Below, in pieces: positions 17,286 to 26,042 of a stretch of 64,000 nt of DNA. The notes under the pieces were generated by a model, which was not told the origin of the DNA, made no database searches, and saw only the letters and a program-made list of their open reading frames with translations. The translations under genes were made by a program, and so were the position numbers. Each line of letters begins with the position of its first letter. Position 1 is the stretch's first letter. Source of the DNA: Klebsiella quasipneumoniae subsp. quasipneumoniae (lineage in GTDB: Bacteria > Pseudomonadota > Gammaproteobacteria > Enterobacterales > Enterobacteriaceae); contig NZ_CP084876.1 in assembly GCF_020525925.1 (NCBI RefSeq), positions 2,232,001-2,296,000 of the forward strand. The letters are read 5' to 3'.

Positions 17286-18068
17286 TCACTGCTGTTCAGG
17301 AGCGGCATGACCACGCGCCACGACCACCTTTTCCCGGCCGAGTACGGTAGCGAGATGGTCGGGCAGGGGCTGGTCAGTAATTAAACGGCTAATGCCCGAC
17401 CAGCCCGCGTAGTGGTAGGGGTAGGTGAGGCCGAACTTCGAATGGTCGGCGACGACAATGCTCTTCGCGGCGCGCTGGATCATCGCCCGGTAAACCGTTC
17501 CGCTGTCGATTAACGCCTCGCTTGGTCCATCGGCGGCGATACCGCTGGCCCCCAGGAGCGTATAGTCCGCCGTGAACTGGCTGAGGAACTGTAGCGTCTG
17601 CGCACCGGTCATTGCCCCTTCGGTCGCGCAGTACTCCCCGGGAGCGACGATCACCCGGATGGTTGGATTCATCGACAGCACCGTTGCGACGCCGAAGGCG
17701 TGGGTGATGACTGTAATATCCCGCAGCTCGCTGGCCATCCGGCGGGCAACATGTACCGTGGTGGCGCCGGAGCCGATCATAAATATTTTGCCGTCGCGCA
17801 TACAATGGACGGCGTCCCGGGCGATGCGCTCGCGCTCTTCGGTAAACAGCTGATGGCGCTCCGTGACCGTCGGTTCACTGTTCATGGCCCGCACCGCACC
17901 GCCGTAAGTTCGGTTCAGAACGCCCCGGCGGGTAAGTTCGTCAAGATCGCGACGGATGGTTTCGGTAGAGACACCGTGGGTGCGCGCCATATCCCCAATC
18001 CGCAGGGTCGGGGTCTCAGCCAGTTCGCGCAGGATCTGTTGCTGACGGTCTTCTTTTCTCTTCGACAT
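17286..18068 (-). CDS. DeoR-family transcriptional regulator
   Basis: 260 residues. The N-terminal HTH (about 6-58) has RQQQILRELAETPTLRIGDMARTHGVSTETIRRDLDEL, and the C-terminal sugar-isomerase-like sensor domain includes MIGSGATTVHVARRM (about 96-110) and VVADHSKFG. DeoR sensors bind phosphorylated metabolites, which matches the adjacent kinase/phospholyase gene pair on the same strand upstream (from 20519). It converges with the dioxygenase gene, with 15 bases between them. It is likely the repressor of the kinase/phospholyase cluster. Confidence 0.88.
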   Translation of the reverse strand: MSKRKEDRQQQILRELAETPTLRIGDMARTHGVSTETIRRDLDELTRRGVLNRTYGGAVRAMNSEPTVTERHQLFTEERERIARDAVHCMRDGKIFMIGSGATTVHVARRMASELRDITVITHAFGVATVLSMNPTIRVIVAPGEYCATEGAMTGAQTLQFLSQFTADYTLLGASGIAADGPSEALIDSGTVYRAMIQRAAKSIVVADHSKFGLTYPYHYAGWSGISRLITDQPLPDHLATVLGREKVVVARGHAAPEQQ

Positions 18069-18160
18069 GAACGCTGGTTACTCTCCCTGAAGTCGCTGAT
18101 GCCGTTAATATACCTGCACGCCGAGGGCAAACAAACTGGATGTTTGCCCTCCCGGTTAGA

Positions 18161-19498
18161 CTATGCGTTCAGGTGGCCCATTACTTTCGCCAGCCGTTCG
18201 AGGAAGAAATCTGCATCATCGCGACTGAAGCACAGCGGCGGGCGGATCTTCAGGCTGTTGCCAAAGCGACCGGCCGCGCCAATCAGCACGCCCTCAAGCT
18301 TCAAGTGATAGATAACGCGACTCGTCAGCTGCGGATCCGGCTCTCCGCTGTCTGGCCGGGCAAACTCGATGGCGTTGAACAGCCCGGCGCCGCGAATGTC
18401 GGCGATGGCCGGGAAATCCTGGGCCAGCTGGCGCAGTCCGGCACGCAGATAGTCCCCGTTGCGCTGGGCGTTGGTCATCAGGGCCTCCTGCTCAATCACC
18501 TCCAGTACCGCGAGGCCCACGGCGGCAGCCACCGGGTTACCGCCAAAGGTGTTGAAGTACTCGGTCTTTTCGCTGAACGCCCGCAGAATAGCCGGGCGCG
18601 TGATGACCGCGGCCATGGGAAAACCGTTCCCCATTGGCTTGCCGAGCGTGACGATATCCGGTTGCACACTGTGACGCTGGAAGCCCCAGAAATGAGAGCC
18701 TGTCCGACCAAAGCCCGGCTGGACCTCATCGGCAATAAACAGTCCGCCCCGCGCCTGTACGCGGGCGACCGCCTGGGCCAGAAATCCTGGCGGATCGGCG
18801 AAAACGCCATCGCTGGAAAAAATGGTATCCACCAGTAGCGCCGCGCAGCCGAAGCCCCGCGCATCCAGCGCGTCCATGGCGCGCTCAACGTCGGCGGCGA
18901 AGAGGTCAGACAGCGTCTGGCCCGCGGTCAGCCTGCGCAGGTCAGGGGCGGGAATGGTATGCACCCACGGGGGCAGGAGGGCCTCTTTGTGCCCGGAGGG
19001 AGAGACCTCCATCACCGCCGTTGTATTGCCGTGATAGGCACTTTCGGTGACGATGATCCCCTGTCGGCCACTGATAAAGCGAGCCATCCGCAGGGCGATG
19101 TCGTTGCTCTCGCTGCCGGTGCAGGTAAATATCACATTCGACAGCCCGGCGGGGAAAGTCGCTAGCAGGCTGTCCGCGTACTGCTCCAGTACCGGGAACA
19201 GATAGCGGGTGTTGGTGTTCAGTAACCCGGCCTGGCGCACCATCGCCTGGGTGATATGCGGATGACAATGCCCCACGCCCGGCACGTTGTTATACATATC
19301 CAGATAACGGTTGCCGGCGGAGTCCTCCATCCAGGCTCCGGAGGCCGTCGCCATGACGATCGGTTGTGGATAAAACAGCACCGAACTGGTCCCCTGGGTG
19401 GCGTGGCGACGGGCAATCTGTCTGCTCAGGTTTTCGTCGGCCACGCCGGTCAGCGCGTCAAAACGGTTCAGTTGAAGAATGGGGGTTTTATTGTTCAT
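18161..19498 (-). CDS. Class-III aminotransferase-fold PLP enzyme, AGXT2L (O-phospho-amine phospholyase)-like
   Basis: 445 residues. PLP-binding residues are visible: GSESND (about 128-133), [16 protein letters not shown]257 in [12 protein letters not shown] and the Schiff-base lysine K287 in [10 protein letters not shown]. Blocks such as [26 protein letters not shown] and [10 protein letters not shown] closely resemble human AGXT2L1/AGXT2L2, which are not transaminases but phospholyases of phosphoethanolamine and 5-phosphohydroxylysine. The upstream gene encodes an APH-fold kinase overlapping it by 11 bases, as expected if kinase makes the phospho-substrate. I infer release of phosphate and ammonia to give an aldehyde or keto product; plain transamination cannot be excluded. 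Confidence 0.83.
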   Translation of the reverse strand: MNNKTPILQLNRFDALTGVADENLSRQIARRHATQGTSSVLFYPQPIVMATASGAWMEDSAGNRYLDMYNNVPGVGHCHPHITQAMVRQAGLLNTNTRYLFPVLEQYADSLLATFPAGLSNVIFTCTGSESNDIALRMARFISGRQGIIVTESAYHGNTTAVMEVSPSGHKEALLPPWVHTIPAPDLRRLTAGQTLSDLFAADVERAMDALDARGFGCAALLVDTIFSSDGVFADPPGFLAQAVARVQARGGLFIADEVQPGFGRTGSHFWGFQRHSVQPDIVTLGKPMGNGFPMAAVITRPAILRAFSEKTEYFNTFGGNPVAAAVGLAVLEVIEQEALMTNAQRNGDYLRAGLRQLAQDFPAIADIRGAGLFNAIEFARPDSGEPDPQLTSRVIYHLKLEGVLIGAAGRFGNSLKIRPPLCFSRDDADFFLERLAKVMGHLNA

Positions 19499-20519
19499 CA
19501 GCAGGTTCCTTGCAGTTAACGGTAGCGCTAAGCGGTGACGCCTGGAGGAGAAACGCCTGGGCCAGGCGTACGGTGATGGCGCCCCACTGCGGGCTGTAGC
19601 GACGGGCGGTGGCTGTCTCGCTATGGCTGGCCAGCCAGGCCGTCAGCTGTAAACGGCGCAGCATCACCAGCACCGGAAGCATCACTTCGTCCTGCTGGCT
19701 GAAGGGGCGGACGCTACGGTAACCCGCAAGCCACGCAGTGCGGTAGTCCGCAAGGGCCGGGTCGTCTTCAATGAAACTGACGGCGGTGGCAAAATCCCAG
19801 CCAAACCAGCAGATGCCGCAGTCGTCAAAATCAATCACCGTCAGCGAATTCCCATTCACCAGCAGGTTGGCCAGCCGCATGTCGCAGTGCACCAGCCCAT
19901 AGCGGTCGGGGTCCTGCCCGTACGCTTCCAGTCTGGCGACCACTGTGGCCTCCACCGCCTCCAGCAGCGTAATATCGTCGGCGCTCAGTTGCGTCATTTT
20001 CCGCCAGTCCCCCCACCAGGCATGACGTCCGATAATCGTCTCGGTGTTCCACACCTTGCGATGAAAACCCTCAGGTTTTACCCAGCCTTCGCTGTGCCTG
20101 TGCAGTTTTCCCGCAACCCTTCCCAGGGCATGGTACCAGCCGGTGAGATGGCTACCGGTATCCGGTTCGCTGCCCGCAACAAAGGTGAATCCCACGACGT
20201 GGGTGACCGATTCGCCGTCGATGAGGCTGGCGATACAGCTCCCATCATCCAGTACAAGCGGTACGGCGATGTTGATACCTCCCCGGGCATGCAGGGCGTT
20301 TAGCCACATCAGCTCAGAATGGATCTCCACCGCTGAGCTGTAGTTTGGGCGATGCACTCGCAGCACGATCTTTCTCTGCGCCGCCTTATCGCTGACCAGA
20401 AACGTGGCATTTTCTGAAACCGTCAGCAGGCCAATCTCTGCGCCTTCGCTGAGCCCCCAGCGGGGCAGGAGCGGCCGCAGCTTCAGGGTAAGTGTTGTTA
20501 AATACTCGTCGTTAAACAT
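19488..20519 (-). CDS. APH-fold kinase, hydroxylysine-kinase-like
   Basis: Start chosen at 20519 (343 residues, MFNDEYL), with TTGAGGA upstream; the longer form from 20624 has no site. Kinase motifs are clear: H211-C-D213-MRLAN218 (catalytic loop HxDxxxxN) and VID230FDD (metal-binding Asp). The nucleotide loop is at about 30-56 (NATFLVSDK...KIVLRVHR). The APH family phosphorylates hydroxyls of small amino compounds; human AGPHD1 uses 5-hydroxylysine. With the AGXT2L-like partner it predicts phosphorylation then elimination of an amino alcohol. Confidence 0.82.
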   Translation of the reverse strand: MFNDEYLTTLTLKLRPLLPRWGLSEGAEIGLLTVSENATFLVSDKAAQRKIVLRVHRPNYSSAVEIHSELMWLNALHARGGINIAVPLVLDDGSCIASLIDGESVTHVVGFTFVAGSEPDTGSHLTGWYHALGRVAGKLHRHSEGWVKPEGFHRKVWNTETIIGRHAWWGDWRKMTQLSADDITLLEAVEATVVARLEAYGQDPDRYGLVHCDMRLANLLVNGNSLTVIDFDDCGICWFGWDFATAVSFIEDDPALADYRTAWLAGYRSVRPFSQQDEVMLPVLVMLRRLQLTAWLASHSETATARRYSPQWGAITVRLAQAFLLQASPLSATVNCKEPADEQ

Positions 20520-20968
20520 GCTGTCCTCAATTTGAAATGACACGCTTAACACATTTTTATGTTGTGGTTGCGGGATTTGCAAGATGTGTGAGGGTTTTTT
20601 TGTTTTCTTTTGCGCTTCAATCATGATTTTTGTTTGTTAATTATTTTAATAACAGATAGTTAGTGTGATTTTGTTGGCTAGGTTCAGCCGGTTGCACCAT
20701 AACAGAACGTATAATGTGGGTTTTTCTCATTCAGGCGTAAAAAACGCGAGGTTTTTCTTATTATCATGTTGATATATATAGGTAAATTAATTGACTGTTT
20801 GCACCAATCCTGTGCCCAATCATAGCGCATTATTTTTATGCTGAAATCTCACATTAAAATGTTGAACATTCAACATTTACGTGATTATTCTTTTCCTGCC
20901 AGCGACGGAGATCGCTGCACGGCCAGGCCATACGGATGGGATCGCAAAACTTTCACAGACGGGGAAAA
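20520..20968. other. AT-rich divergent promoter region of the kinase and SDR units
   Basis: The stretch separates the minus-strand kinase operon from the plus-strand SDR/permease operon and is much richer in A and T than either. It contains a 22-bp inverted repeat at 20857-20878. I see no credible small gene in it. Long AT-rich tracts (20640-20860) likely hold the promoters. Confidence 0.6.
20857..20878. promoter_or_regulatory. Operator candidate, inverted repeat AAATGTTGA-N4-TCAACATTT
   Basis: Nine-base arms are perfect reverse complements around ACAT. It lies about 90 bases upstream of the SDR start. The size and symmetry fit a dimeric repressor, and the DeoR-family gene at 17286-18068 is the natural candidate. 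Binding is inferred. Confidence 0.55.
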
Positions 20969-21742
20969 ATGATGTCAGATTTTATGAACAAACATGTGCT
21001 GGTGACCGGCGGGAGTAGTGGGATCGGTCTTGGCATTGCACTCGGCTTTGCCCGCGCCGGAGCGAAGGTGACCATTACCGCCCGGACACCATCGCGTATC
21101 GATAGCGCGATCGGCCAGGCGGCGGAGCAGGGACTAACGCTACGCGGCCTGACCTGCAACGTCAGTCATGCCGAAGAGGTAAAAGCCTGTGTGGCAGAAG
21201 CCGCACAGCAGTGTGGGGGGCTGGATATTGTCTGCTGCAACGCGGGGATTTTTCCTTCGGCGCCGCTGGCAGACATGAGCGAACAGCAGTGGGATGAGGT
21301 GCAGGCGATCAACAGTAAAGGGACTTTTTTAACTGTCCAGGCGGCGCTGCCATGGCTGAAACGGGCAGAGTATGGTCGCATCATCCTCACCTCTTCGATT
21401 ACCGGCCCGGTAACGGGTTATCCGGGCTGGGCTCACTATGCCGCCAGCAAAGCGGCCCAGCTGGGTTTTATGCGTAGCGCGGCGTTAGAACTGGCCGGCG
21501 ACAACATTACCGTCAATGCCGTCCTGCCGGGGAATATCATCACGGAAGGGTTGAGGGATATGGGCGAGGACTATATCGCCGGGATGGCCAGCGCCGTGCC
21601 GCTCAAACGCCTTGGAACGGTGGAAGATATTGCCGCGGCAGCGCTGTTCTTCGCCTCCCGTCAGGCTGGCTACATCACCGGCCAGTCGCTAATTGTTGAC
21701 GGTGGGCAGATCCTGCCTGAATCCGCCGCGTGCCTGAACTGA
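20969..21742 (+). CDS. Short-chain dehydrogenase/reductase (SDR)
   Basis: I choose ATG 20969 (257 residues, MMSDFMNKHV), preceded by GGGGA. The classical SDR pattern is present: cofactor loop TGGSSGIG (about 13-20), NAG motif in CCNAGIF, catalytic Ser in SSITGPV, and YAASK (Tyr/Lys). It reduces or oxidises a carbonyl/alcohol using NAD(P). First gene of a two-gene plus-strand unit, 14 bases before the permease; it may process the aldehyde or ketone produced by the phospholyase-like enzyme. Confidence 0.9.
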   Translation: MMSDFMNKHVLVTGGSSGIGLGIALGFARAGAKVTITARTPSRIDSAIGQAAEQGLTLRGLTCNVSHAEEVKACVAEAAQQCGGLDIVCCNAGIFPSAPLADMSEQQWDEVQAINSKGTFLTVQAALPWLKRAEYGRIILTSSITGPVTGYPGWAHYAASKAAQLGFMRSAALELAGDNITVNAVLPGNIITEGLRDMGEDYIAGMASAVPLKRLGTVEDIAAAALFFASRQAGYITGQSLIVDGGQILPESAACLN

Positions 21743-21756
21743 ACGGAGCGTTCATC

Positions 21757-23283
21757 ATGAGCAATGAAATTCTTGCCAATCCCGCGCCAGCGGCGGAGAA
21801 ACATGTTGTACAACGGCTGCGGCCAAATGCGGTAGGCCTTGGCGGGGTGCTGTTTATGACTATCGCCACGGCGGCGCCGATCACTGCGATGCTGGGCAAT
21901 GTGCCGATCGCGGTGGGCAGTGGTAATGGCCAGTATGCGCCCGCGGGGTTTATGGTCGCCACCCTTATCCTTGCCCTGTTTGCCATCGGCTATGCGCAGA
22001 TGGCCAGGTACATTACCGCTACCGGCGCATTTTATGGCTTCATTTCACATGGCCTGGGGCGGATCGTTGGCATGGCGTCAGGAGTGACGGTGACCATGAC
22101 CTACATTGTCTTCGAGGCCGCTCTGGTCGGGATCTTCGCCTTTTTCTGCGAGGATTTAATCAATACGGTCTTCAGCGTACATATCCCCTGGCTCATCTTC
22201 GCCTTCGCCATGCTAATGACCACCGGAGTGCTGAGCTATTTCGATATTTCGCTCACTTCCAGGGTGCTCGGCCTGTGCCTGGTACTGGAAATTTTGATCC
22301 TCACCGCCGTCGCGGTGGCGGTGCTGATCCATGGCGGAGGGCCACAGGGTTTTGTCCCCGAGTCGATCAACCCGCTGAACGCCTTTACCCCGGCGAAAGG
22401 GGTGGTCGGCGCCAGTGCCGGAATTGGATTATTCTTCGCCTTCTGGTCATGGGTGGGCTTTGAGTCATCGGCAATGTACGGTGAAGAGTCGAAGAACCCG
22501 AAAAAGATCATTCCCCTGGCCACTCTGCTGGGCGTGATTGGTATCGGCGTGTTCTACGTGTTCATTTCGTGGATGGCGATTGCCGGAACGGGACCGGAGC
22601 GGGCTATTGCCCTTGCGCAGGATCCTAACCGCGCAGGAGAGATTTTCTACGGTCCGGCACGCCAGTATCTGGGGGAGTGGGCGGTCGGGGTGTTTAAGCT
22701 GCTGGTGATCACTGGCTCTTTTGCCTGCGGGATGGCGTTTCATAACTGCGCGGCGCGCTATCTCTATGCGCTCGGGCGGGAAAATCTGTTTCCGTTTGCC
22801 GGGCGTACGTTGGGTCGTTCACACTCACGCCATGGCTCGCCCCATATTGCTTCTACGGTGCAGACCGTTATCGCCACGCTGATTGTGTTGCTGTTCTTTA
22901 TCACCGGGAAAGATCCTTACGCGGATATTTACACCCTGCTGGCGCTGTTGGGTACGATGGGCATTATGATTGTCCAGGCGCTTTGCGCCTTTGCGGTGAT
23001 AGTTTACTTCCACGGCAATAAAGAAAATATTGGCAAAGGACACTGGTTTAAAACGGGCGTTGCGCCGTTGCTTGGGGGGATGGGGATGATCTATATCGTC
23101 TATCTGTTATTCAAAAATATGGCGTTTGCCGCCGGCGCTGCCGCCAGCTCCTCCTTTTATCATGCCATTCCGTGGATCGTGTTGGCCTGCTTCTGCTTTG
23201 GCGCCGCCATCGCGGTCTGGTTTTACCTCTTTGATACGCAAAAGTACCGGGTCATAGGACGCATTGTACTGACGGATGATTGA
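21757..23283 (+). CDS. APC-family amino acid permease
   Basis: 508 residues from ATG 21757 (MSNEILAN, with GGAG upstream), better placed than an ATG 27 bases earlier. About 12 TM helices. The N-terminal unwound helix region GLGGVLFMTIATAAPITAM and the conserved FWSWVGFESSAMYGEESKNPKKIIP (about 232-256) are typical of the amino acid-polyamine-organocation family. It presumably imports the amino compound that the divergent kinase and phospholyase degrade. Confidence 0.9.
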   Translation: MSNEILANPAPAAEKHVVQRLRPNAVGLGGVLFMTIATAAPITAMLGNVPIAVGSGNGQYAPAGFMVATLILALFAIGYAQMARYITATGAFYGFISHGLGRIVGMASGVTVTMTYIVFEAALVGIFAFFCEDLINTVFSVHIPWLIFAFAMLMTTGVLSYFDISLTSRVLGLCLVLEILILTAVAVAVLIHGGGPQGFVPESINPLNAFTPAKGVVGASAGIGLFFAFWSWVGFESSAMYGEESKNPKKIIPLATLLGVIGIGVFYVFISWMAIAGTGPERAIALAQDPNRAGEIFYGPARQYLGEWAVGVFKLLVITGSFACGMAFHNCAARYLYALGRENLFPFAGRTLGRSHSRHGSPHIASTVQTVIATLIVLLFFITGKDPYADIYTLLALLGTMGIMIVQALCAFAVIVYFHGNKENIGKGHWFKTGVAPLLGGMGMIYIVYLLFKNMAFAAGAAASSSFYHAIPWIVLACFCFGAAIAVWFYLFDTQKYRVIGRIVLTDD

Positions 23284-23767
23284 TGATGCGCACCTGCCGC
23301 CGGCTTTCGCTGGCCGCGCGGCAGGATATCCGGCCCTGGGCTTTTCAGCTACCGTGTTAAGTTCGCTGGTGTTGCTGAAATATCTGAAGAACATCCCTCT
23401 AAGCGTCAGCTGCAAGCTACCCTGGTAAAGGCCCCGGAAATCACGCCCTTTATGTCGTAAACGCCGTTAAGCCCGCTCACCGGGGTTAAAAGTTCTTCAT
23501 TGCTGATAGCGGGTTAAGGCTAACCAGGGCAGGGGGAAGACAGGCAGAGTTTATGAACCCGTAACCAGCTACGCCGGGCTTTCGGCGCCATTTCATTCTA
23601 CAGACATATGTAACCTTGTCTGGCGCCTCCATGCCGCTGATGCGGCATTCAGAAGCTTCCTGATGCTGTAGGTGTTAACGTCTGCTCTGTGCCAAGAGCG
23701 GATATTCCACACTTCTGCTAATGTAGTCAAAATCGGTATGCCACTGCAATCTAGCAAAGGATAGATA
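23284..23767. other. Intergenic region with hairpins and a palindromic repeat
   Basis: CCTGCCGC (23293-23300) pairs with GCGGCAGG (23318-23325) just beyond the permease stop, without a T-run. ATGCCGC/GCGGCAT forms a small hairpin at 23631-23648. At about 23681-23702 lies a degenerate copy of the TCYGCTCTGTGCCA-type repeat found again in the island to the right. No coding capacity is convincing. Confidence 0.55.
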
Positions 23768-24364
23768 ATGGATAAAAATGAGCCATCAATATGGCCTCCG
23801 CACCAAGTCTTCTATATCCAATCGATGTTGTTCAATACAACATCGGCTCTACAGGCCGTGGATAGAGCATCTAAGTACATCCAAGCGATCAGTGAAGGGA
23901 AGCTAGGGCCACAAGATCGGAAAGATGAGCTTCTAGACTGTCTACAAAACTTCATCAATCATAGTGCTGCTATAGCTCGGTACTTCTTTCCATCAATGAT
24001 TGGTGGAAAAGGTGAGAAGATTTTACATAAGAACCGTGCTGAGTTTCTGAGGCAAATTTTTGATGTGACAGAAAGCAGCCCTTTGCATGATAAGAAACTT
24101 AGAAATGCAATAGAGCACTTTGATGAACGACTGGATATGTATCTTGAAGGTGGAATTGTAGGAAATATCTTCCCAAGTCTAATCTTGAACAAGCCAGAAG
24201 AAACAGATGTGCCGCATCACATCTTCAGAGCCTACTATCTAAATGATGGAATTTATCAAGTATTGGGGGAAAGACATAATGTTCAACCTATTCTTGATGA
24301 AGTCATGAGAGTTCATGAACTGTTGGAGATATTTGATGAAAATGGTGGAATGTTTGGGAAATAA
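23768..24364 (+). CDS. Unknown protein with a HEPN-like RN-x3-H motif
   Basis: A 198-residue soluble, mostly helical protein of no named family that I recognise. Residues 110-123 (KLRNAIEHFDERLD) carry R112-N-x3-H117, which matches the R-[polar]-x3-H signature of HEPN-fold RNases in toxin and anti-phage systems. The gene is AT-rich compared with the core genes. It begins the island, follows a repeat copy, and precedes a lipoprotein pseudogene. No antitoxin partner is adjacent. RNase activity is inferred from the motif alone. Confidence 0.6.
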   Translation: MDKNEPSIWPPHQVFYIQSMLFNTTSALQAVDRASKYIQAISEGKLGPQDRKDELLDCLQNFINHSAAIARYFFPSMIGGKGEKILHKNRAEFLRQIFDVTESSPLHDKKLRNAIEHFDERLDMYLEGGIVGNIFPSLILNKPEETDVPHHIFRAYYLNDGIYQVLGERHNVQPILDEVMRVHELLEIFDENGGMFGK

Positions 24365-24383
24365 AAAAGTACCTTCGGGTGTA

Positions 24384-24815
24384 ATGCCATTTTTTCTTTG
24401 CTCGTGTGCCATTCCCAAATCAGAAATGGATGACAGTCAATATAATTTTGTGGCGGGCATGGCGGGCGGCATTGACGTTTTTTTTAAATAACGACCTTAT
24501 GGATTACCAGATAGCTGGGACAGGAAAAGTTTTATCGGAAAATACTTGGACGTGTGGAACTAAGATAGCGCGAAATATCAGCAACGTTACCAACAGGCTG
24601 TCAAAACGTTTACGAATAAACCGATGACAAAAGGAGATTGTAATCAACTGAGTGCTGATATTTACAGGCAGAATCAGGCGCTGGCCAGCGTCGACCAACA
24701 GCGCCAGCAGGAGCAACAGGAACGCCAGACCCAGTCTCTCAATGATGTCTTGAAAGGACCTGTGCAGACCAACTGCACCCGGTACGGGAATTCCGTTTAC
24801 TGTACGTCCTATTAG
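24384..24815 (+). pseudogene. Lipoprotein-like pseudogene with two frameshifts
   Basis: From ATG 24384 the frame reads MPFFLCSCAIPKSEMDDS and continues to an eight-T tract at 24478-24485, where it stops soon after. In the next frame LNNDLMDYQIAGTGKVLSE continues, and a second shift near 24560-24570 enters the frame DSAKYQQRYQQAVKTFTNKP that runs to 24815, ending GNSVYCTSY. The three segments join into one protein of about 140 residues with a Cys near the N-terminus (lipobox-like). The first break at a homopolymer could be phase variation or slippage; the second indicates decay. A 63-residue piece from ATG 24624 could still be translated. Confidence 0.55.
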
Positions 24816-24955
24816 CTCTTTATGACGCGTATTGTCACCACTATCTGGCGCCACGCTGATTTATCCCGGTAAAGGAAATGCGCGCCTTTACACCCTGTCC
24901 AGAGGTAAAGTAAGAACATTCAGTTAGGAAATTTGTTTAGTGGAGTGATTGCATT

Positions 24956-25873
24956 TTGGAAAAGATCCAGGCGACTGCGGTTAAATATATCAAGCTGGGA
25001 GAGGGAGACGAATGGGAACATGAGTGCCTGACATCTGGCATTATTAAGTTTGGGTACCACAAAACGCCCCATCAGATGTGCCTTGAGGGAAAGTGGGAGG
25101 ATGTGAATAAAGTCTGGTTAGAAGAAAGGAAAAATAACCAGTCCACTGCCACCAGTGATGTCAGACAGATAAGGACGTTTTACACCGCCACCCCCGATAT
25201 ATTCTTCATTACGTTCAGCCAGGGGTTATTGCATTGGTGCCAGCCTTCCGGAGAGATCACCGAACTGGATGATGGCAGTAGGACCCGCCCCACGGTGAGC
25301 GGATGGCACAGCCATAGTCTGGCCGGGAACCTTCTATCCCACAGCGTCCTGAGCGGTGCTTTACTCGCTACACAGAATTACCGGGGGACCATCTGCGATG
25401 TGCGTTTGGCCGATTACGCCCTGCGAAAAATCAATGATGAGCAATCGCCGGAAATCATCAGCGCTGATATTGCTAAAGCTCAGTACCTGAAGGCTATTAC
25501 CAGGCTGTGTAGTTTGCTTACCTGGTAGGACTTTGAGTTGCTCGTAGATCTGATTTTCTCCGCCAGCGGATGGAGAAGAACCGGGAGCCTTGGCAGGACA
25601 CAGAAGACTGTCGATATTGAGCTTGAACTGCCCACCACCGGAGAACGGGCATATGTGCAAGTGAAGTCTGTTGCTGAGCAGTCTGTATTCTCTGACTATC
25701 TGTCACGGTTCCAGACCAGTGACAGCTATGATCGGATGTTCTTTGTCTGGCACCAAGGGACATTGAGTGAGGATCTCCGTGCTGAAGGCGTCACTATGAT
25801 TGGGCCCACGAGGCTTGCAGAACTCATACTGGACACCGGGCTGGCACTATGGCTTAGAAATAAGGTTTCGTAA
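24956..25873 (+). pseudogene. PD-(D/E)xK-type nuclease gene interrupted by an in-frame TAG
   Basis: One frame runs from TTG 24956 (GGAG about 10 bases upstream) to 25873, 305 codons, broken only by TAG at 25526-25528 (codon 191). Sequence on both sides is coherent: ITRLCSLLTW-stop-DFELLVDLIFSASGW. The C-terminal half has G-R-T-Q-K-T-V-D220-I-E-L-E and Q235-V-K237-S, the D...(Q/E)xK core of restriction-endonuclease-like nucleases (Mrr/type IV-like). The N-terminal half is an unassigned module. Unless the amber codon is suppressed, only a 190-residue N-terminal protein is made. A separate start at TTG 25538 for the nuclease half is conceivable but has no obvious ribosome site. Confidence 0.65.
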
Positions 25874-26003
25874 TAGCCCGGTACCTTATCGGTTACGGGC
25901 ATTTATGCTAGAAGATACCTTTTCTTATTCTGTGTAGTGGATAGCTAAATTTGGCCACTTTCGAAGGTATGTTAATTTCCGCTCCTCGCTCATAAGGGAC
26001 AAC

Positions 26004-26042
26004 CATACTCAAATCTCCCACATTGCAGGAGATTTGAGTATG
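26004..26042. promoter_or_regulatory. 15-bp inverted repeat spanning the integrase ribosome site and start
   Basis: CATACTCAAATCTCC (26004-26018) and GGAGATTTGAGTATG (26028-26042) are perfect reverse complements around a nine-base loop. The right arm contains both the GGAG ribosome site and the ATG (26040-26042). Folded RNA would hide the start; as DNA it could be an operator or recombination site. Confidence 0.75.

Noticed and set aside
23284..23330. Hairpin CCTGCCGC/GCGGCAGG as terminator of the APC permease
   Set aside because: No T-run on either strand; left as a plain inverted repeat.
24406..24627. 73-residue reading as an independent gene
   Set aside because: Its middle part is one of three frames of the lipoprotein pseudogene; the start lacks a ribosome site.
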